From positions 145,727 through 209,726 of the forward strand of contig ML977006.1 in assembly GCA_010015675.1 (NCBI GenBank): a DNA stretch of 64,000 bases. Reading direction: 5' to 3'. The notes under the pieces are model-generated. The model ran no database searches and was not told the origin of the DNA. It saw only the letters and a program-made list of their open reading frames with translations. The stretch comes from Byssothecium circinans. Taxonomy: Eukaryota; Ascomycota; Dothideomycetes; Pleosporales; Massarinaceae. The stretch's first letter is position 1; every line of letters begins with the position of its first letter. Below, piece after piece: positions 59,141 to 64,000 of this stretch. The position numbers and the translations under genes were made by a program.

Positions 59141-60059
59141 AGCTGTTTTGGTTTTTGCTCCCGTCAATTAAGTGCGACGCAAGGCTTCGAGGTATGATGT
59201 TGGTGAGGTCATCCAGGACGGCCGCTGGCGTATTCCCAGATGAGGGCAGAGCGGCGACATATAGCCGTCGTATTCAGGCGACATGGAGACGCCAAGTGGT
59301 CAATCTCAGGAATATAGGTCCCATGGCATTCTTGGAGCCCATATACTTAATTCGGCAACCAAATTTCATTATGAAAGTGATTCTTAGCGGAAGCATTGCC
59401 GTACTCAATCGCAAACCGAAATTGACAGCGTGCTCGCGGTAGCAAAAGCTCTTGAAACAAAACACAAAGATGCTCCGCCACACTCCCTAAATACGAGCTC
59501 CTTCGTATACGCTACCTAAACTTAGAGACTCGCTTATCACTCTAAGCTTCTACGGATATGGTATTTGCGGACAATCTTCTTTCCGCGAAAAACGGCTACT
59601 AAAACGACGATAGCGCATGATGACAGATACGTAAGCAATCCCAAAAGAGGTAACCACTGGAGAAAAGCATCAGCATACAGATGCGGCAATGCGAACAGCT
59701 GCCGACTGATGCTGATTCATTTTCTCGGTAGCTGACATGCTTTTGAATTGTGTCGGAACCCTGCCACACGACATCGTACTTCCTTTCTTTGAGCCAACCG
59801 TTCTGTATGCGGATGTTAAAGACGGAGCCTTAATATAACTCCCTCGAAAGCAACGATTCAATGGGGGCATTAAACGTAGAATGCTGCATTGTCCAAAGTC
59901 GTAGACTCTGTGCGACGATGGTATAAAGGATAATAGAAGCCCATCCAGTACTATCTCACAACCAAACAACTCTCAAGCATCTCCGCCATCAAGCCCTAAA
60001 CTACAAAGTCCCTATCTCTAGTCCTCTTTTGACTATCTCAACTTCTCCTCCTAAACGCA
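59141..60059. other. Intergenic
   Basis: No gene recognised between tannase and the crystallin-like gene. The last 60 bases form a C/T-rich leader. Confidence 0.4.
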
Positions 60060-60567
60060 ATGGCAAACCTCAGTATCCTCCTCGCTATCCTAGCCGCTAC
60101 CAACGGTGCCCTCGGTGCCGTGGTGACGGTCTGCACCGACAAGAACTACGGCGGTCGTTGCCAGTCGTGGGAGAGTGCTCATGGCTCGTGTGGTAAGCAA
60201 TCCATTCCCTCTTCCTATCGATGTTCTCCTTTGCCACTGTGTTGACGTATAGCTAACGTTCTGGCAAGTTACCTTCCTGGCAGCCCCCGTGTGGGACAAA
60301 AAGGCTAGTTCCATTTACATGGGCCCAGCGGGGAATCCGAATAAGTGTTATATCTACGAGTATGTCGACTTTTCATATCTTTGTCTCGTGATCCTTTCCG
60401 TGAAGTGAGGTGATGGATACTTTGGCTAACCTTCGATGTTCGTGTACAACAGCGGTTGGAACTGCGATAAAACCCAGGGCGGGCCTATTACTGCCGGCGG
60501 ACCCATTTCCGATCTGGGCCAACATACTTGGAATGATCGCATCAGTTCGTTCAAATGCGTTGATTAA
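60060..60567 (+). CDS. Small secreted betagamma-crystallin-like protein
   Basis: Three exons: 60060-60192, 60269-60359, 60453-60567, giving 112 aa. Exon 2 has a second in-phase acceptor (CAG at 60281-60283) that would give 107 aa. The signal peptide is MANLSILLAILAATNGALGA. The mature protein has six Cys (25, 34, 44, 71, 79, 110), pointing to three disulfides. The N-terminal CTDKNYGGRCQSWE and the C-terminal DLGQHTWNDRISSFKC resemble one betagamma-crystallin motif pair; NDRISS fits the calcium-binding pattern (N/D)(N/D)xx(S/T)S. Thus the likely fold is a disulfide-rich crystallin-like beta-sandwich secreted from the cell. The fold is inferred from motifs only; the biological role is unknown. 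Confidence 0.72.
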
Positions 60568-61112
60568 ACAGCCTGGCGACGTGAAGATCGGCGGTTTTTC
60601 ATCGAGGTGAGGGGGGGGGAGTGGGGGGTTGTTTCGTCCTGGTCCGACTTTTGTATTATATTCGCAAAGTATGGTGGGTACAAAGAACAAGATAGACAAT
60701 CAGACTATTGGATATGTACTATTTAGAAAGCTCCAGCGAAGGTAGAGCTACAATATATGTGAGCTTTGAGGCTTACCGGATGCGCTACTGTTTTCGGATT
60801 GGCGCACATGATCATCATCCAAAGTAACTTGCGGGGAAGCTTTCACACACGTCCCTTGCAGACCACGTTCTCCATCAACATTTACCCATTCTTCATCGAT
60901 CAAGCCTCTCTCAAAGCCTGCAACGCCCTCAAATTTTGAAAGAAATAATATGCGGCTTCATCTACGGCAATTGAGCCCGTCCATGACGCGACTCATCCCT
61001 TAGTATTCGACACTTCGCCCAGCCCTTTCAAATAGTGCTCTCTGCGCATTCACAATGGACATACGTACAGCTCTATTCGTCATAGAGCTACAAAACTTCA
61101 AAAACCGTACCA
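60568..61112. other. Intergenic
   Basis: No gene recognised. Contains a G-rich run (GGGGGGGGGAGTGGGGGG) near 60610 in the probable 3' UTR. Confidence 0.4.
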
Positions 61113-62458
61113 ATGCGTCTCCCACCCTTCCTCCTAGCCACCCTCTGGCTTCTCAGCCCACTCGTCATCGCCCAAGACGAGGACGATGACGACCCCTGGC
61201 CCGACCCTGACGACCCCGAAACCCCCGATCCCACCGAACCACCCCGCCCCACCCCTACAGGCATCGACACCTTCTTCAACGTAACAATCTACCAACCCGA
61301 CACCCTCGTCTCAGCCCTCACCTCCCCGCGCACCGAAAACCTGCCCAACAACACGGTACTAGCCGTCTTTGACGATCCCTCGCAGGCGAACAATGCGTTA
61401 CAGGTGTACAGGAGTACGAATAGCGGGTTCTCGTGGTATACTCATGGGACGGTGACGAGTGCGAGCGCCGGGAGTAGGTTGGGCCAGCCGAGCTTGGTGT
61501 ACGTTAATGGGACGTTTGCCGGGGACAGTGGGCTTGTGGTGTTGGCGGCGAATGCGGTTACTGCGGGGGGAACGGCGATTGAGGTTTTTGTGAGTTATGA
61601 TGGGGGCGAGAGTTTTGAGGGTGTTGGGACGGCTGCGACGGGTGGAGCGGGGGGCAGTGCGACGGCGGTTTTGAGGCCGTTTTTGGTGTATAGGTGGGTG
61701 ATTTCGATTTGTATATTTGATGGTGTGGATGGGATGAAACGAATAGGCGCTGACGTTGGAACAGTGGCTCGCAAATCACGTTGTACTACACTAAAGCGGG
61801 GAAGATTGTGCAGCAGACTACGAGCGACTTCAGTGAACGCTGGGGGACCGTTACTGATACCGCGGTTGCGCCGAGTGCGACTGAATTAGTCACTGCTTTA
61901 TCAGTTGCAAAGGTAAGTTTTCCTAACTCCTTCGTACCGCCATCTAACTAACATTATCCAGATATCCTCTTCACAGTACATCTTTGCCTTCCAAACCATC
62001 TCAACGTCCGGCGGATCAGCTGCTCCAGGTCCTGTCACTTACAAAATCGCTTCCAATCCCAAAAACGCCGGCGGAGCGCCTAGCCTCCAGATCACAACAG
62101 ATACTGGCGTCGTTCCCGCCGGCGCGCCATCAGTGATGTGGTCGCCACTCGGAGGAGTAAATGGGACGGTTGTGCTTTCAGACTCGAAATCGAATTCCGT
62201 GTTTGTTAACCAAGCGCTCGGGCAGGGAGTGTGGGAAGAGGTCCCGACGAGTGTGGGGAGGGGAGCAGGGCGGGAGGTCAAAGTTCGTAAGTATATTTTT
62301 GTTGTATATCGACGTGAATGGACACTGATTAGTGTGTAGCGGATAATGATCTCACGAGGTTGAGGATCACGAGTGGTGCCGAGGAGGGCAAGATTACACC
62401 GGGGCAGGTTTTACTTTCTATATTGGACTTTGAGAAGGCTCTTGCTTCAGTTGCGTAA
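61113..62458 (+). CDS. Secreted BNR/Asp-box (sialidase-like fold) protein
   Basis: Four exons: 61113-61693, 61765-61912, 61962-62286, 62340-62458, giving 390 aa. Joins read RPFLVY-SGSQITLYYTKAG, ALSVAK-ISSSQYIFAFQT and EVKV-PDNDLTRLRI. A signal peptide (MRLPPFLLATLWLLSPLVIAQ) precedes an Asp/Pro-rich linker. Two Asp-box-like motifs occur: STNSGFSW (101-108) and SYDGGESF (161-168), as in BNR/sialidase-type beta-propellers, and text such as GQPSLVYVNG and GSQITLYYTK fits the blades. This is the arrangement of secreted fungal proteins related to GH93/exo-sialidase-like families. Catalytic residues could not be identified with confidence, so the substrate is unknown and it may not be an enzyme. 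Confidence 0.75.
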
Positions 62459-62847
62459 GTGGGAGGTATGTTGCTATGCGAGAGCCGTGCCGTGGTGGTG
62501 CGTCATCGCACTTCACCGCGTGACTAGTCGAGGGAAAGCTGGTTAGACCGTTCGTGCAAAAGCTCTTACACCTTGATGTGCGCCTGTACAGGATTAGTAT
62601 GATTTTATTCAATGTATACAATACTCTTCAAACGATGTAGTAAACTCTTATTATCTCATTATAAGCTATCTCCTTTAACTATATTTATCACCATTTATTT
62701 AGATATTAACGGCAGAGCGCCCATGTACGACACGTTACAAAACCAACCTGATAGTTTACTACAGGTTACTGGTAGTTGATGGCCTGAACATCAAGAGTAA
62801 GTCTTGCGAAATGATGTGTAGTGGGCGTACACCAAGGTTACCGGCCA
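62459..62847. other. Intergenic, AT-rich
   Basis: AT-rich sequence (62590-62710) without a gene. Confidence 0.4.
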
Positions 62848-62980
62848 CCGAAGCCCAGAGCGGCACCCGAAGCCCAGAGCGGCACCCGAAGCCCAGAGCG
62901 GCACCCGAAGCCCAGAGCGGCACCCGAAGCCAAGAGCGGCACCCGAAGACCAGAGCGGCACCCGAAGACAAGAGCGGCAA
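62848..62980. repeat. Minisatellite, seven 19-bp units
   Basis: Seven tandem 19-base units (CCGAAGCCCAGAGCGGCAC and variants). The first four are identical; the last three carry single substitutions, with changes from C to A accumulating toward the right. Because 19 is not a multiple of three, translations cycle through three frames every 57 bases, which explains the open but repetitive frames on both strands. Confidence 0.93.
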
Positions 62981-63230
62981 CCGGGAGCGATCCGCCGGTG
63001 ACTGAGGCGGCAGAGGCGTGCCGTCCGCCGAATGCATTTTCAGCAGTCTGGACTTGACCTGCTTGTTGACGTTTCCAGTTCTCGGTACCAAGTGACAGTG
63101 AGTATCCACCTGTATCTATCTATGTATTTAACAGGCTCCGATCCAGCCCTTGCCCTCCCCCTTTCTCTAGGACCTTCCACGTCCAGCCAAAGAATGCAGT
63201 CTTTGAAATTGCCGCGGGGAAAGCTCATCC

Positions 63231-63710
63231 TCACGGACCCAACAGAGAGATAAGCGTGGCGAACGTGGCCTCATCCCTATAAAAGTCGTAATAGCTGCCC
63301 ATCTCTACGGCCCACTGGCCCGCGCACGCTTCGGGGTAGAACCCGGCATTCTCCCAGTCGACCACCCCGCAGACCTCCAAGGTGTCGGGGTGGATCAGCA
63401 CGTTCTGCGGGCCCAGGTCCCCGTGGGAGAAGGTAAACTCATCGAACTCGGAGGTCTGGGGTTGCCACGCCGCCCGTCTGTCAAACTCAGTCACCCACGG
63501 CGGCGGGATGATGACGCCGTTGAGGCCTGAGACGTTCGATCGCAGGGCTGCCAGCTGCGGGAGCACAGTCTGCTCAATGAAGACGCGGGCGTTATCCTTG
63601 GCTATCTCCTGGCAGGCGCCACATTCATTGGCCGTGTGCCCCTCGGGGAGGTGCCCGCCAGCGTGTCCAACAGTCCGTACTACGCTACGTATGAGCTCAT
63701 GAGGTGTACG
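63231..63710 (-). pseudogene. 3' part of an aminoglycoside-phosphotransferase-like gene
   Basis: Minus-strand frame open from 63710 to the TGA at 63231 (about 159 codons). It contains the APH/choline-kinase catalytic motifs: the Brenner-type loop SHGDLGPQNVLI and VVDWENAGFYPE (metal-binding D in the DFG-like position), preceded by RTVGHAGGHLPEGHTANE and VFIEQTVLPQL. The N-terminal ATP-binding lobe is missing. Upstream the frame meets TAA at 63713-63711, exactly where repeat-like sequence begins, so the gene seems truncated. Fungal APH-family genes phosphorylate unknown small molecules. An intron at this point is an alternative, but I see no matching upstream exon before the window ends. Confidence 0.65.
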
Positions 63711-64000
63711 TTACGGGTCAAATTAGAGCTACTTACGTACGGAGGGCTTAAAAAAAGCTGATTACGGGCCGTAGGCGTAGCTACGGCCCGTAAACACGTG
63801 ATACCTGTCATCACTCTGGGAGAAGGTCCTTAGGCCCCTAGGGAGCTGGAAATTGACGTAAATCTCGCTGTAATATCCACTCTTAAAGCTCAAGTACGTA
63901 GCTCTTGATGACGCCTCTCTGGAGCCAGTTTTTCTAGAGTTGTAAGGCCTTAATAGTTGTTGGAGAGAGGCGGTTTCGGTCGTCTGTAATTGTGCGTTTT
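63711..64000. mobile_element. Probable end of a DNA transposon or repeat (continues off window)
   Basis: Sequence starting ACGTTACGGGTC just after the APH frame contains repeated TTACGGG / CCCGTAA words. A near-perfect inverted repeat lies inside: TTACGGGCCGTAG (63762-63774) and CTACGGCCCGTAA (63781-63793), separated by six bases. Unrelated to the neighbouring coding DNA. It resembles the terminal region of a TA-targeting (Fot1/mariner-like) element, but the other end is outside the window. Confidence 0.4.

Noticed and set aside
62848..62980. CRISPR array
   Set aside because: Units are contiguous 19-base repeats without spacers in a eukaryotic genome.
62759..63109. Minus-strand repeat protein across the 19-bp repeat
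   Set aside because: The 19-base unit leaves all frames open by composition; no flanking domain or start evidence.

Overview
This window is nuclear DNA of a filamentous ascomycete fungus. Genes carry short introns (about 45-110 bases) with GTAAGT/GTACGT-type donors, CTAAC/CTGAC branch sites and CAG/TAG acceptors. The families are typical fungal ones: a fungal rhodopsin-like membrane protein, Prm10/ThrE, a GH92 mannosidase, a tannase and a BAS2-like secreted protein. The set of secreted hydrolases plus an effector-like protein suggests a plant-associated species, probably Dothideomycetes; that placement is inference.

Layout: 1-1.77 kb is non-coding apart from a possible coding remnant. 1.77-9.2 kb is a housekeeping block: TFB3 (minus) diverges from a URI/Bud27 prefoldin-like gene, followed by an ataxin-10/CTR86-like gene with an embedded HMG box and two possible 3' ends. 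9.2-14.5 kb is gene-poor and holds two tandem, related, tiny Cys/His proteins. 14.6-18.0 kb is a calpain with a Gly/Tyr/Asn-rich repeat tail and a uORF. 18.0-24.5 kb is a decayed AT-rich region with a membrane-protein pseudogene and a 42-bp minisatellite. 24.5-26.2 kb is the rhodopsin-like gene. 26.2-34.5 kb is mostly non-coding with small or broken genes: one ORF interrupted by two in-frame stops, a BAS2-like effector candidate with a signal peptide, and an unknown 223-aa protein.

35.0-46 kb holds secreted GH92 mannosidase, a CE1/PHB-depolymerase-type esterase, an F-box-like protein, a six-helix membrane protein and a serine carboxypeptidase. 46.6-51.2 kb has a cytochrome P450 and a PHBH-type FAD monooxygenase on the same strand. 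53.5-56.5 kb is Prm10; 57.4-62.5 kb has tannase, a betagamma-crystallin-like small secreted protein and a BNR/sialidase-like secreted protein. The right end has a 19-bp minisatellite, the 3' part of an aminoglycoside-phosphotransferase-like gene, and what looks like a transposon end that cuts it.

Most spliced models below were built by hand. Exon sums are multiples of three and the joins restore recognisable protein motifs, but no transcript data were available. No rRNA, tRNA or CRISPR was recognised.
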